Part shown: one piece after another, positions 48,620-60,961 of the stretch | Layout: the number at the start of each line of letters is the position of its first letter | How positions within the stretch are numbered: the first letter of the stretch is position 1 | Assembly (NCBI GenBank): GCA_030272155.1 | Contig: CP126193.1 | Location: 5,084,001-5,148,000, forward strand | Length of the DNA stretch: 64,000 bases | DNA from: Tetradesmus obliquus | Lineage: Eukaryota; Chlorophyta; Chlorophyceae; Sphaeropleales; Scenedesmaceae | Reading direction: 5' to 3' | The notes under the pieces: model-generated | Told to the model about the DNA's origin: nothing | The model's input: the letters and a program-made list of their open reading frames with translations, nothing else | Database searches by the model: none | Translations under genes and position numbers: made by a program

Positions 48620-51600
48620 CTACAGGATCTTGTTGCGCATCTCCTCCAGCTTCTTGAGCACCTCCCCGGGGCTGCGGTCCAGCTCAGCCGCCACCGCCTG
48701 CTGCTTGGCGGGCGCCAGCGCCGCAAACTGGCCGCACAGGTCGCCGTCCACCACCTCACGCACGGGGAAGTACGCGCTGCGGAAGGCCAGGTGGTCGCGC
48801 CCCGCTAAGGGGGGGTGCTCCTGGCGCATGTGCATCTCCAGGTGCAGGAAGAAGTCCTTGTCCTGGGTGTGTGTGAGAGAGGGAAGGGGTGCAGAGTGGA
48901 AAAGTGAGCGTTGACGCCAGTGGTGACCCGTGTGGGCACAAAGCACAGGCATAGCTAGCTAAGCACACGCACACCAGCAATTGTGGACCACGGGTGGCAG
49001 CAGCACGCGTGCTGCCGCTGTGCAATGTCAGCACCAGCCAGCCTTGCATGCCAGCTGCTCACAGCATCCTGTACGCGCGCCCCAGGTGTGAGAACCGCCA
49101 GCAGCCATTCAGCCTGCTGCAGCCCCAGCCCCCCTGACCTGCCTCCCTTGGGCCTCACCTGCTTGGCCTGGAAGGGAAAAGGCGCCGATGCCGCCCACAC
49201 GGTGCCAAAAAACCCAGCAGCACAACTCCCCTGCACTGCACACTGCCCTGCCGCGACCCTGCCTCACCTCCTTGGCCTGGAAGGGGAAGAATGCTCCCAC
49301 CCCTCCCATGATGGTGCCGTACAGCAGCACCTCGCTGCCCCCGGGCTGCATGGTGGCGCGCGCCAGCGCCGTGATGGTGTCGCCCACGTGGAACTGGATG
49401 GAGTTGTCCAGCTTGTGCGGCGCGCCGCCCAGCTTGCCCATCTGCGCAGCCAGCTTGCCGCCAGTGGGGTCCTCCTCGATCTGCAGCAAGGAGCGCGGCA
49501 GCGCAGGCGATGGCGTGAGGGTGACACGCATGCATGCCTTGTGAGGAAACCGATGCACGTGTGATTTGCTGTGTGAACCTGGCTGAGCTCGCACGGCAAG
49601 CAGCTGACAGCAGATGGCTGCCGTTGCCAGCCGATAATCCTGCTTCTACAAGTGAGAGGCAGGCCATCTGCTGCTGGCAGCGTGCTGAATCACTTTGAAG
49701 TGAAACATCCGAGCCTGGCCTCCCACCTGAGCAGACACGTCAGAGGGCAGGCGCAGCACCACAAAGTTGCCAAACTTGTCGCCAGCCGCCACCGTGTCAT
49801 AGTCCAGCGGCGTCATGGCGGTGATGTAGCGCGGGTGCACGTCATCGGCAAAGCAGTACAGCTTGTTGTCTGTTTTGTTGTAGCGGAAGAAGTGCACAGA
49901 CTCCTGCAGTACGGCACAGCAGCGAAGAACGCAGCGGAGATCAGAGACATTGAGCGTCATCACACACGGCTTTAGTGCGAGGGTTTAGGTCTAAAATTCA
50001 AATAGAGTCGCTGACATGTCATGACAATACTTGACAGTCACACCAAACATGCAGCAACGCACACCACCTTGCAACAACCAGTAAAGTCCGAATGCATGAA
50101 AGATGCTGCTGCCGCTGCTGCTCCTTCCCCTGCCTCCCCACCTGCACGTCCCCCACGTAGATCCTGCTGCCCAGCGTGTGCAGCGCCGCCACGTGCTGCG
50201 GCAGCTGCCTGTACTCGCACTTGCGCAGCAGCTTCTTGCGGCCCAGCTCAAACAGGCGCAGCACGGGGCCCACTCCCGCCAGCAGCCGCCCCTTGAAGGC
50301 CACCAGCGCCCCGGGGATGCCCTCCAGCTGCGTCTTGTGCAGCAGCTCCAGCCGCGCGCCACGGTCCAGGATCCTGCGGGAGGCAGGTGAGAAGAGGGGT
50401 GCAATGATGTTGGCTGGTCCTTGATGGTGGTTGGTTGTGCCGCCTGTGCCTTGATGTGCCTGCCTGTCCTGCTGTTCGTGGCGCGGAGTGCAACTCACAT
50501 GCCTGCATACAGCGCCCGCTGCCAGACAGCAGAGCACAGCACTGCATGCGCCGCACCCAGCACACTGTTACGCCCGTGCATCTGCAATGCCTGCATGCAA
50601 GCCTGCATCTACTGGCACAGCACCGTGTGCTGAAGGTCTGCTCACTTGTACAGCCTGATGTAGCCTGCGGTGCAGCTGGTGGGGAAGTAGGTCATCTGCT
50701 CCGCAGTGCCCACAGCCAGCAGCAGGCTGGCCTCAGGCACCCCGGGGCCCTCAAAGCGCACCAGTGCCATGCTGGTGATGGCCTCACTGCCGTCAAGCTC
50801 CAGCACAGCCTTGGTGGACAGCTCTGGTGGGGGCAGCAGCAGCAGCAAAGTGGCTGCGGGCGTCAGCAGGGTGAAGGCACATCATGCGGCATGCCTAAGC
50901 TAGACAACAGCCAGCATGTGTCCACACCAGCAGCGGCGTTCACAGCATCAGGCTGCCAGCCAGATGCATGGCATGTGCCTGTCCTGCAGCAGCAGCAGCC
51001 ACTCTATCCCTCCGCCCAGCCGCTCACCTGCCGGGTCCACAATGCGTACGCAGCTGGCCCACTGCCCAGGTGCGCCCACTGCCGCGCCGTACTGGTCCAG
51101 CTCAGCAGCCAGCTCAGCTGAGAACTCGGGGCCAGCCACAGGCTCGCCATCCTCATCCTGCAGCAGGGCAGCAGCGATCAGCAGGCAGGGCCGCATGCTC
51201 AGGCATGGCACGGTGCAGGAGCGGGATGGCATTTGCTGTCCTCGAGTGCAAACGCGTGCCAGCGATCAGCACATGACAAAGATTCACGTGGACACCTGAG
51301 GGCAGCCGCCTAGCCAGGCGCCAGGCATGCCCATGCAAGCCGCTGCGCGCCACACACACGCACCACGAGGCGCTTCTGCAGCTCCGCGTTGTCGGCCAGC
51401 GGCACGGCCTGGTAGTCGCTCTCGCCCACCAGCAGCAGCCGCAGGTCGTTGTGCACCAGCAGGCGGCGTGGCGTGTAGCGCAGCCTGCTGACCGTTTGGT
51501 TGAAGGTCTCCCCGATGTTCTCCACAGACAGGATGCGCAGCGTGCTCTTCACCACAGCCACAAAGCCCTCAGGGCACTGCTCGCTGGCAAAGCTCTGCGT

Positions 51601-54466
51601 GTGGACACAGCACAGGACAGGGGGAGGTTTGCAAAAGCACTGGTGGCTGGCGTGTGCTGACACTTCAGTGCTGCTGCTGCTGCTACAGCGCACAATTGCC
51701 ATCACCTGCTGCGACCGTGATCAGAAATGCATGCATAACACAGCTGCTGCGCGCTGCCGCGCCCTGCATTTCCCGCGTCAATCATGATCCATCATGATGC
51801 TGCGCCTCTCCCCTCACCGCGGCGTGGTCCAGTGGCTCGTAGGAGAGCGGCATGAACTGCCAGCGGCCCATGTCGCTGTAGCCCAGCCAGGGCCGGCTGC
51901 TGAGCGCCAGCAGGCTGCGCACGCCCCGCACCCACACCGCGGTCAGCCGGGGGGCGCGCGTGCCCAGGAAGCGCTGCCGCGTGTCACTCAGCTTGCCTGC
52001 GGGGGACGGGAAAGAAGATGGTGGTGGTGGGGCGCCGCACAGGCTGCGCGTGAGTGTGGTGTTCTGGCCAGGCATACATGAATGCTGCCACGTTTGAGCG
52101 CTGTACTGGACAACATGTTTTGTTTGAAGCAGCAGGCATGTCCTGGCAATAAGCGAGCATATGTTGCAGATGTATTTGCAACACAAGTTTTAAATTGGCC
52201 CCAGTAGCCGCTGCAGCGGCTGCAGTGTTGTTGTCCCACCTGTGATGCGGTCCACCTCTGTGCGCTGCAGCACGCCGTTGCTGAGGCCCACGTGCAGGAA
52301 CAGCCCCGCGTCACCACTGCCCGCCTCCTCAGCGGCATACCCATGCAGCATCAGCAGGCTCTCAGGGACAGCCTGCGCGACACCACAACCAGCAGCAGCA
52401 GCAGCAACAAATGTAAAGCTAGCCGTTGGCAGGGTTGGACAGTACGACAGCAGGCTGCTGGTACCGGGCGCTCAGCGCCAAGGCTGCTTGCTGCGGCTGC
52501 CGCAGGCTGCACAGCTGCTCCTGCTGAGCCGCTGCTGGTGCGTCCAGCTAAGCCCGCCACTCACGTTCACGGCCTGTGTGGCCACGGGTCGCAGCTGCGT
52601 GCCGTCCTCCAGGCTGAGCATGCGCACCGTGTTGTCATAGCCGCCCACAGCCAGGAACCTGGGGGGAGGGGGGGGGGGGGGGCAGGGCAGGGCAGACAGG
52701 CAAACAGCGCAGCGGCAACAATTTTAGCAGCACTGGAGCTGGCCTGCTTGTCACAGCAGGCGCAATCAGACGAAGCAGGAGCACAACAAAGCAACATCCA
52801 ACCTCAGGCGAGTGCTGGCCATAGCTGGTGCAGTTCATGTGTGGCCACTCCTAAGCCCCAGCACCGCACCTGCAGCGCAGCGCTCCCGGCAGCACCGGGG
52901 CAATGTCCAGGCAGGCCACGTCCCCGTCCATGTCCTTCTTGGCCAGCTCCAGCAGCTGGCCCAGCGCGTCCATCTCAAAATACACCAGCTCGCCGCCTGG
53001 GTGAGTTGTCAATGATACAACGGGAGGGGTGGGCGGGGTGCAGCGGCGGCGCGAGTGAGCATGAGCTGCCAGCAGGCAGTGCAGCGTGACCCGCAAGGGC
53101 TGCTGGGGTGGCACCACCAACAGCTGCTGCTGGCAGGCAGTCGCACGGATTAAGTAGCCGCACGTCAACAGGCTGCGTAACAGCAGCCGCACCACAACTG
53201 TCGTACTGTTCTATCAACCACCACTGCCCGCTGCGCACCTGAGAGTGCGATGACGACCTGCCTGCTGTTGGTGGCTGCGCGCGTGATGGCGCGCCGCCCC
53301 GGTGCCCGCCACTCGTTGATGCGGCGGTCTGTGCGGATGTGGCGCAGCCCCCCCGCGTGCACCTGCAGCAGTGAGCCGTCCTCCAGCAGCTGCGTGTGCA
53401 GCGTGGCCACTGTGGCCAGGAAGCCGCTGCTGCTGGTCTCCTTGACCTCCTCGCCGATCTCAAAGACCAGCGTGGCGTTGCTGAAGGACACCACGATGAA
53501 GCCGTCCTGGGGGGTGGGGGGTTTGGGGGGTGGGTGGGGGCGGCAGCAACACAAGATGGGGTCAGCAGGAGCCCCTTGATGGCAAATAGGACAAGTCAGC
53601 ACCTGCCTGCAGCATATTTCCTAGATCAGCAGTGCAGGAACACCACGCCCTGCGCCTGCATCCGCCTGTGTGCCGTGCAGCTGAGCATGCGGCAAGCGCG
53701 CCTGTGCCGCGCAACCAACCCCTCACGCAAGCCGCACCTGCTCATCGCCGGGCTGTGCACGCAGTGTGAAGACTGCCGTGGGCGCACCGGGCAGCGGCGA
53801 CACTGCCAGCTCAGAGACTGCCAGCCCGGGGCGCAGCACCGCCAGCGCTGAGCGAGGACCCCTGACGGCGGCAGCAGCAGACACGTGGCAAGCCGTGAAC
53901 CACAGTCCAATAAGCAACAGTGAGATCAACCACAGCGAGGAACGTATGCAGCAGGTGTGTTAAGCGAATGTGTGCTGGGCGAGTTCGTTATGAGGCAGCA
54001 GGTGTGTGCGATGAATGTGGTCAGCTGCGCAGCCAGGGGTCAGGCTTGTAACTTGTTCCTCCTGATGGCCGTAATGGCTTTCAGCGAAGTATGAGGCAAA
54101 GTGTAGAATCGTCATGCCCCGGCAACACACGCCGCACGGCATGCAGCTGACATCTCAGAGCTGCGAAGTGCATGCCACATGCACCTCCAGAACAATCGCC
54201 TCCCATACACGCATATCAAGATTTGCAGATGCAGCAGCCATGCAAGCCTATGCTTCCTCAGCAGGCACATGGCTTGCGCATACGCCTGCACTGCCTGGTG
54301 CACATTCTGCAGGCCCTGCCACAAGCACATTACCACACACACTCCATGGCTGCCTGCTGCTGTTGCACACCCATGACGCCGCACCTGCCAGTGAGTGCGT
54401 AGATCTGTGGGATCTCCTCGTCCAGCAGGTTGGCCACCTTCATGTCTGAGGGTAGTACAGGCACAG

Positions 54467-54512
<46 letters not shown>

Positions 54513-55959
54513 TGCAACACCCTGCAGTTAGTATGAAGTTCAGTGCTACACTGTAGTACAACAAGCAGGTGCCTGCAGCCAAAGGCTATGGTGCTGTGCA
54601 GCTGTACATTACAACAAAGGTGGGAGTCAGCTGTTTATGCCACGCCAGCACAAACAGCTGCACAAACAGCTGCACAAACAGCTGCACAAACAGCTGCACA
54701 AACAGCGCAGCTACTCCCTGCCCTCCAGGGCCTCACCCGTGAGTGGCGCCAGGCTGGGCATCTCGTCCACCAGCACCAAGTTCTTCAGCGGCCGCGGGGC
54801 GAAGAACACGGGCGCATAGCCCTCCTCGCTCTGCTCCAGCCGCGCACTGCTGGCCTCAACGTCACCCTCGTCCTCGCCAGTGCCCTGCAAGGGGGAGGGG
54901 GGTAATTAGTGGGGGGGGGGGGTGAGGGAGTGTGTTGCCAGGAGAAGGGGATAGAAACAGAGGAGAGCTGGGCAACAACAACAACGAAGCAAGTGAAGCC
55001 ACAGCAGCAGCACTGCACAAGAACAAGCATGCTGCTGCCACATCAGCAGGTGCTGCACTGTCGTGCAAGCAGCTGGTGCTGACATTGCCCTACACAGCTG
55101 CTGCCTGCAGCCAGCGTCACCCTGGGCCACTCAGCAGCCCCTGCATGCCAATCCCACGCACCACAAACTGGTACAGCGCGTGGTTGCCTGTCTCGCTGGC
55201 TGCGAAGAGGAAGCCCGTCTTGAGCACGGCCAGGCTGGTGGCGGGCGGCAGGCTGTCAAAGTACTTCACGCGCAGCTCGCTGACCGCCTCGCCCTCGTAC
55301 ACCAGCGTGGCCTTGTAGATGTCGCCGTACTCAGACTGCAGCCGGGCGGCGGGGCAACGCAGCGCAGCACAGCAATGGGGCGCATGCAGCACATGAAGCG
55401 CAGGCAATTGAGTTGGTTTATGGTACAGCCCGATAGCAACACATACGCAACCAAGACACGCGGAATAGGCACTGTAGTGTGGCAGGAAGAGCAACGCCGG
55501 GCATCCTGTTGCACCTGGCCAGCTCAACCAATGCAACCGCACCCCAGCGGGCAGCAGCAGCACCCCCAGCCAGCCCCACCTGCAGCAGGAAGAAGCTGTA
55601 GGCCTTCTTCTTGTGGCTGGCGTACGCCACGATGAGCACGCCGCGGTCACCGCTCAGGTCCTCACGCCGCGGCAGCACCGTGCGCACCTCCTCGTGGCCC
55701 TGCCAGGTAGCAGCAGCACCAGCGGGCCAACATAATCAGCAGCAGCAGCATGGTGCTTGTCATGAGCAGTTGTCTGAAATTGTAGCATGCATCGTCTCAT
55801 GTGGTCCTATGTTTTTGAAGGTGGACCCCTGTGTCCTGCAGGGCCTGCAGGGCCCTGCAGGGGCATGCTGCCTGGCACACCCCAACCTCACGCCCTAGCC
55901 TGACGACATTTGACAGCAACTGCAACTCCTTCTCGCCTGCTGTCGGCATGTGGTGCTGG

Positions 55960-55996
<37 letters not shown>

Positions 55997-57630
55997 GCTG
56001 CCCCCAACAGGCCAGCCGGCCGCACCTGATGCCGGTAAAGCAGGAAGTTCTCGCAGCACACCAGCACGCCGCCCGGGCCGTCGCCGCTGCCTGGCACCGG
56101 AATGAGCAGGTTGGCGCCGTTGTCCACTGGGTCGGACCACTTGCGCAGCACGTGGTTGAGCCCCAGGTCCAGCTCGTAGTAGGTGAGGTGCTTCTGGGCG
56201 GCAGCAGCAGCCTCGCCGCTGGGGTCCTGTTTGGAGGGTGGTGGACGGTAGGGGCGGGGGGACAGGGGGATTGTAGAGAAGCACATGGTCAAGGCGTCGG
56301 GTAGGACAAGAGACTGCTGGTTGGCGTAATGTCTGAATGCAGTCCACTGCCCAGGAATGCATTCAGCGCGACAGCCCACACACCAGCCCACTGCTGCTGC
56401 TGTGGCTGCTGCCTGGGATGCCGACTGCTGCCGCACCCATCAAGTGCACCTGTGTGTGTGACCAAGGGAGGCTCAACTGCTCCCAAGCGTCCCTGCTGCT
56501 GCTGCTGCTGCTGCTGGTATGCTTCGCAGCCACCCACCTGGTCCGCATCTGCATAGTCCAGCTCGATCGCCGCGAACACAGGATTATCGAAGCCGCAGTC
56601 CAGCGCTGTTATGGAGAACACGATGTTGTGGCTCTTGTGCGCCTCCAGCGGGCTGCTGATGGTCAGGTTGGCGGCGCTGTCCCTGTTGAGCACGTACACA
56701 AACTTCTGCTTCTCCACAGCGCCGATGATGCAGGCGCGGCCCTTGGGGTCAGCAGCCACGTACTGACCAGGCACGATGCGCCGGCAGCCGGAGCGGCCAA
56801 ACGTCTCCTGGTGCACCTGCGGGTGAGAGGAGACGGGGAGGCGCAGCCGGCGGGCAACACTGCAGGCCTCAAACACCGACAGGCAGCCAGCGTAGACCTT
56901 GCAGCTGACACATCGTGGCTGGCAGGTGCCTGGCAGCTGCAGCTGCAGCGCTGTGTGGCGCAGCACACCTGTGCAGGGTAGGCAGGCGTGCGCAAGCTAC
57001 GCAGCCTGGAGCTGGCGCCGTTGCTTGCAGCGCTGCCTGCAGCAGCAGCTCCAGCTGTCGCTGCTGTCGCTCATGCTTGCTTCTGAGCCTAGTCGTGCTC
57101 ATGTCTCCGCTGCTGCTGCTTCCCTCGCTGCTGCCAGCTCCTGCCACTGCTGCTCATCCCCTCATGCCACCAAGCAGCTTACTACTGCACCGCCCCCGCC
57201 CCCCCCCACCTTGACGAAGGCGTTGCGCTCCTTGTTGTAGTCCAGGATCACCAGCCGCCCGCTGTCGCTGCCGACTAAGACGTAGTCGCGCTGCGCGCCC
57301 GTCAGCCTGAAGGCGGCCAGGCTGCGGATGACGCCAAACACGTCCGTGGACAGCAGCACCTGCAGCCGGCCGTTGTCGCCCGGCCGGATCAGCTCCAGCA
57401 CGCGCCCGCGGCTCACCACGATCTCCTGCGCCTTGGGCGCGCTGAAGTTGCCGTAGATGGCACACTGCAGCAGCAGCAGCGGCAGCGGTAGCAGCAGGGA
57501 CAGCGGCAGCAGCGCACAGTGTGTGCATGGCTGATCTGCGTGTGCCAGCAGCTGCAACCAGGCAAGTGCAAGGAGGGGGACGCACTTGGATGCCACTAGG
57601 CCTGCTGAGGGTGAGGTTGTACAGGAACAT
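48620..57630 (-). CDS. SF3B3: Splicing factor 3B subunit 3 (SF3B3/SAP130)
   Basis: Twenty-one exons (minus): 57630-57586, 57464-57210, 56816-56538, 56226-56026, 55699-55580, 55335-55162, 54884-54737, 54445-54385, 53861-53738, 53506-53239, 52996-52870, 52658-52565, 52372-52240, 51996-51818, 51594-51364, 51157-51028, 50823-50646, 50373-50142, 49903-49727, 49480-49268, 48862-48620; 1203 residues, close to the human 1217. Collinear matches run end to end: [186 protein letters not shown] and [27 protein letters not shown]. The protein is a three-propeller scaffold of the U2 snRNP SF3b complex that helps branch-point recognition. Introns contain several homopolymer C/G tracts and CAG runs. Confidence 0.97.
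49152..49223. repeat. Degenerate echo of an SF3B3 exon end inside the following intron
   Basis: Resembles 49261-49335, which holds the 3' end of exon 20 and its donor. The echo keeps a donor-like CAAGCAG|GTGAGG and would read [11 protein letters not shown] against the exon's [10 protein letters not shown] (minus strand). It lies within intron 48863-49267, oriented the same way, so it looks like a local tandem duplication that has decayed. Confidence 0.75.
52661..52682. repeat. 22-bp purine run, nearly all G, against an SF3B3 acceptor
   Basis: All G except one A on plus; in the transcript it is a C-rich pyrimidine tract immediately before the acceptor of the exon starting at 52658. Confidence 0.9.
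54468..54509. repeat. (CAG)14 in an SF3B3 intron
   Basis: Fourteen perfect units on plus, CTG in the transcript, ending about 22 nt before the acceptor of the exon that starts at 54445. Confidence 0.9.
54649..54706. repeat. 12-bp minisatellite, about 4.8 copies
   Basis: Unit CACAAACAGCTG in four exact copies from 54649 to 54696 followed by a partial one. It lies in the SF3B3 intron between the exons at 54445 and 54737, close to the donor side. Each unit contains the palindrome CAGCTG. Confidence 0.95.
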
Positions 57631-58155
57631 GCTTGCTCCTGCTGCTCCTTGCTGGGTGTGGCCTGCTGCCTACACAGCCATCACAAGCCAGCCCCTAGCC
57701 CCATGCGTCCAGCTGCAGTGTCTGGCGACTTTCAATCAAGTTCAAATGGAGATCGATGCAGCACAGACTGAACAGTGCTGTGGAAAGGGACAGACAGCAG
57801 ACAGGGATATTGATGTTTGGTGGGGCAACAGAAGCAGCGACAAAGTATGATGACGTGTGGGTTAGTTGGCACGAACATTAAACTCCTTCATTCAACCAAA
57901 GCCGTCACAAGCACACTAGTGACAACAGTGTCATACTGCACTCGAAGTTCAACTGCGACCGAACCAGCTGAGGTGTATCGGCGCTGGATCGATGATTGAA
58001 ACGATACTTGGACAAATCAAGTAATTGATGCAACCATTGGTTGCTCTCTGCTGTCCTGCTATATGCCCGAGTAGTCACGAAAGCAGTGTGCAGCTGTCTG
58101 TCGCTCAGGGGAGAGTGCAGTCACAAGGAATCTGATCATCACCACATCAGGGAAC
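57631..58155. promoter_or_regulatory. Divergent promoter region between SF3B3 and the IBR-like gene
   Basis: 525 bp separate the two divergent start codons. It is AT-richer than the flanking exons. Both promoters must lie here; I saw no named element and no convincing ORF. Confidence 0.55.
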
Positions 58156-60022
58156 ATGGAGGAGGTAAGCTGCAGTGGGACTGCTGTAGAGTAGCTACCC
58201 ACTGCACCACCACTGCTGCCAAAACTCTGGGAACACATGCCAACCTACTTGCACTTGCAGGATGCTGTTGATCAGCTGGGCGGTGATGCCAGGTTGAACA
58301 CACATGCACTCGGCGACTTCTACCTGTCTACCTCCGCCAATTTCTCAGCGGGGGACCTGACATGTCCCGGCTGCAGGTTGGTGCCCCACTGCCAACTGCA
58401 ATCTGAGAGTTGTTGACAAGGCAGCAACATTCTGCCAGCTTCTCTGAGCAGCAGTGAATTCCCATGTGTGCCTCATGTCCGTCTGCTGGTGCTGGCGCAC
58501 TGCATCACCAGGCGCCTGCTCACACCTGCCGTGCTGTCGTCTGCCTATGTGCAGTGAGCGCGTGCAGCCAGGCTATGCGCTCAACCGCGCCAGCTGCAGC
58601 TGCGGCTGCAACTTCTGCGCCCGCTGCGGAGCAGTGCACTTGAACAGCTCTGATGTTGAACAGGCTGCAGCAGCAGATGCAGGTGCAGCTCAGCCGCAGC
58701 CGCAGCTGTCGCAAACAGTTAGCAACGTCAGCAGCAGTAGTAATAGTTGGCTGGCCACGTGCAGCTGTGCAGCTGTTGACAAGGCTGCAGTGTCAGCGCG
58801 CTGGGGCCCTGCAGCTGTGGCCTGCTGGCCTGCCACGCCCAAAGTGCAGCTGCTGCTGCTGCAGCTACTGCAGCAACACAATGAGCAGGTGATCCCGCTG
58901 TTGTCTAGGCAGCTGCTGCAGGGCTTGCAGGCTGGCAGCCAGCTGCATTGGCAGCAGGTGCAGCAGGCAGCTGCAGGCGGGCTTCAGCAGTGCAGCGCTG
59001 ATCAACAGCAGCAAGCAGCAGCAGCAGCAAGCTTGGCTGCCAGCAGTAGGCAGCATCAGCCGAGCTTGGAGTTTATGCCAGCTGCTGCCACCCCCAGCTT
59101 TGTGGTTGATGGGCAGGCAGCAGGCCAGCAGCCAGATGAAATGCAGGTGGATGGCAAGCCACACTCAGCCGGGGCAGCAGCAGCTGCTGCAGCGCTGAGA
59201 ATAATCACGGCTGCTGCTGATGCTGCTGCTACGGCTGGTCAAAGCAATGCAGGAAATGGACCTGTGGTGATGGAGTTGGATGGTCCTGCAGCCCAGTCGT
59301 TGCCGAGTTCGCAGCAGCAGCAGCAGCGGTTGCTGGACATCAGCCTACCTGCTGCTGCTGCTGAGCAGCTTCAGGACTCGTTGGAACAGCAGCTGCTGCT
59401 GGAGCTAGCAGCAGATGTAGTGGCAGCAGGGCAGCAGCAGGCAGAAGAGGCGGCAGCAGCAGAGGCGGCAAGCTTGTTGCCGCAGCAGGCTGACGCAGGC
59501 GACCCAGGTGCGCTACAAGCAGCGGCAGCCAGCACTGCTGCTGGGGACGGGGCTGGCAGCTATCAGCAACAGCAGTACATGCCGGCGTCGCGGCTGGCAG
59601 CTGGTGGTGCGGGGCGTGCAGCAGTGCAGGAGGCTGATGGCCAGCTGGGACTGGAGGAGCTGCTGGGGGAGCAGCAGCAGCAGCAGCAGCAGCAGCCCAT
59701 GCAGCAGGACCAGCCTGGCCAGGAAGAGCAGCTGTCAGCTGAGCAGCAGCAGCAGCAGCAGCAGCTAGCAGGCAGCAACGCAAGCGGCGCGGTGGTGTCT
59801 GACAAGCGTGGCAGGCTGCAGCTGGCAGGGCCTGGCGCCTGGGATGAGGAGGCCAGCAGCGGCAGCAGGCCTGAGGCAGCAGCTGCAGCAGAGGTGGTGC
59901 CGCAGCTGGCTGCGCTTGGCCTGCTGCCTGAGGCTCCTCCTGTGCTGCCTGACGAGCCTGTGGTGCTGCTGGCAGCAGCTGGCCAGGAGGAGCAGCCAGG
60001 CCATGCACGGTTGTTCTGGTGA
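58156..60022 (+). CDS. IBR-like Cys-rich protein with long Gln/Ala tail
   Basis: Three exons: 58156-58164, 58261-58376, 58555-60022; 530 residues. The first exon is only MEE, but the frame upstream has a TAG and no other ATG, and the phases close. Exon 2 gives DAVDQLGGDARLN then TCPGC; exon 3 continues SERVQPGYALNRASCSCGCNFCARCGAVH. The pattern C38-x2-C41-x14-C56-x-C58-x4-C63-x2-C66-x3-H70 fits most of an in-between-RING (IBR) zinc-binding unit, as found in RBR ubiquitin ligases, but no RING1 or second RING is visible and the last Cys ligand is not obvious. About 450 residues of Gln/Ala/Ser-rich low complexity follow, ending EEQPGHARLFW. Function unknown; zinc binding likely, ligase activity not supported. 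A TGTAA follows at 60180. Confidence 0.7.
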
Positions 60023-60556
60023 CTGGCAGAGATGGCCGCGGGGTATTCTTGGCATCCGTAGTGTTAGGCTTGTGCCTTTGGTGGTCAGGCCTAATTAGGC
60101 ATGTCTGCCCTGCTGGGAAGCAGGCAAGTGCATGGTAGCACATAATTGGGAGCCAAGCGCAGCTCAATGTGCTTTGGGCTGTAACGTCGATGCCCAGGAT
60201 ATGAGGCAGCCCTGCCACAGCTGCGAACCAAGCTGGGTAGCTCGTGGTGGGTGCTTCTGGGCCTTAAGTTCAGGCTGTACACAGGCACTGTTACAGGGCT
60301 GTACTGGCTGACGCGCCCGTGGTGTGGCACTGCTCTGCTCTAAGCTAATTGCTCTGCATTCGCTCTGCATGATTGTAGTGTCTCCGCAGTGAGCCAGTTA
60401 CCTGTAGCTCCCTTCGACCGCCCACACTGGTGCTAGTGGTGCTGTGGGAGAGTTCGAAAGCACACAGCCAACTGTGCCGGTCTCTGATATGATAAACACA
60501 TAGGCTGCGTTAGTTTAAGTAACCGTCACGAACTTTGGCCACGCGGCTCAAGCGCG
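60023..60556. other. Spacer between IBR-like gene and molybdo-enzyme gene
   Basis: 534 bp containing the 3' UTR of the IBR-like gene and the promoter side of the molybdo-enzyme gene. No further gene or RNA was recognised. Confidence 0.5.
60180..60184 (+). terminator. Candidate TGTAA polyadenylation signal (IBR-like gene)
   Basis: TGTAA on plus about 158 nt after the stop at 60022, a typical distance for a chlorophyte gene. Confidence 0.5.
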
Positions 60557-60895
60557 ATGACAATAGAGTTCACCCTGAATGGCGAGAGGGTTGTGGTGGA
60601 CAGGAGCGACCACCTCCTCCTATCAGCAGCCGAGTACATCAGAGAGCATGCTCACTGTAAAGTAGGTTGCTGAATGCGTGATGGTGCAGCTCACGCCTGA
60701 CGGTTGAGGAGCTGCAGTGTGGTAGCAGTTGCATTCCCCTGCCAGGCTGTCTGTGCAGAACAAAGCATGTACACACACGCGCCAGATGCTGTATAAGGGA
60801 TTGCAGAAGTACCTTGTTTGTTGAATGTGGTCGCTTGCTTTGCCAATGGCGCTGCAGTCAGTGCTGCCGCTCCCGCTTTTTGAACTGCAACCAAC

Positions 60896-60961
<66 letters not shown>

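Noticed and set aside
58454-58554. Extension of the last IBR-like exon upstream to an ATG at 58454
   Set aside because: It would break the CPGC to CSCG zinc pattern; an intron from 58377 to 58554 with good GT and AG sites restores it.
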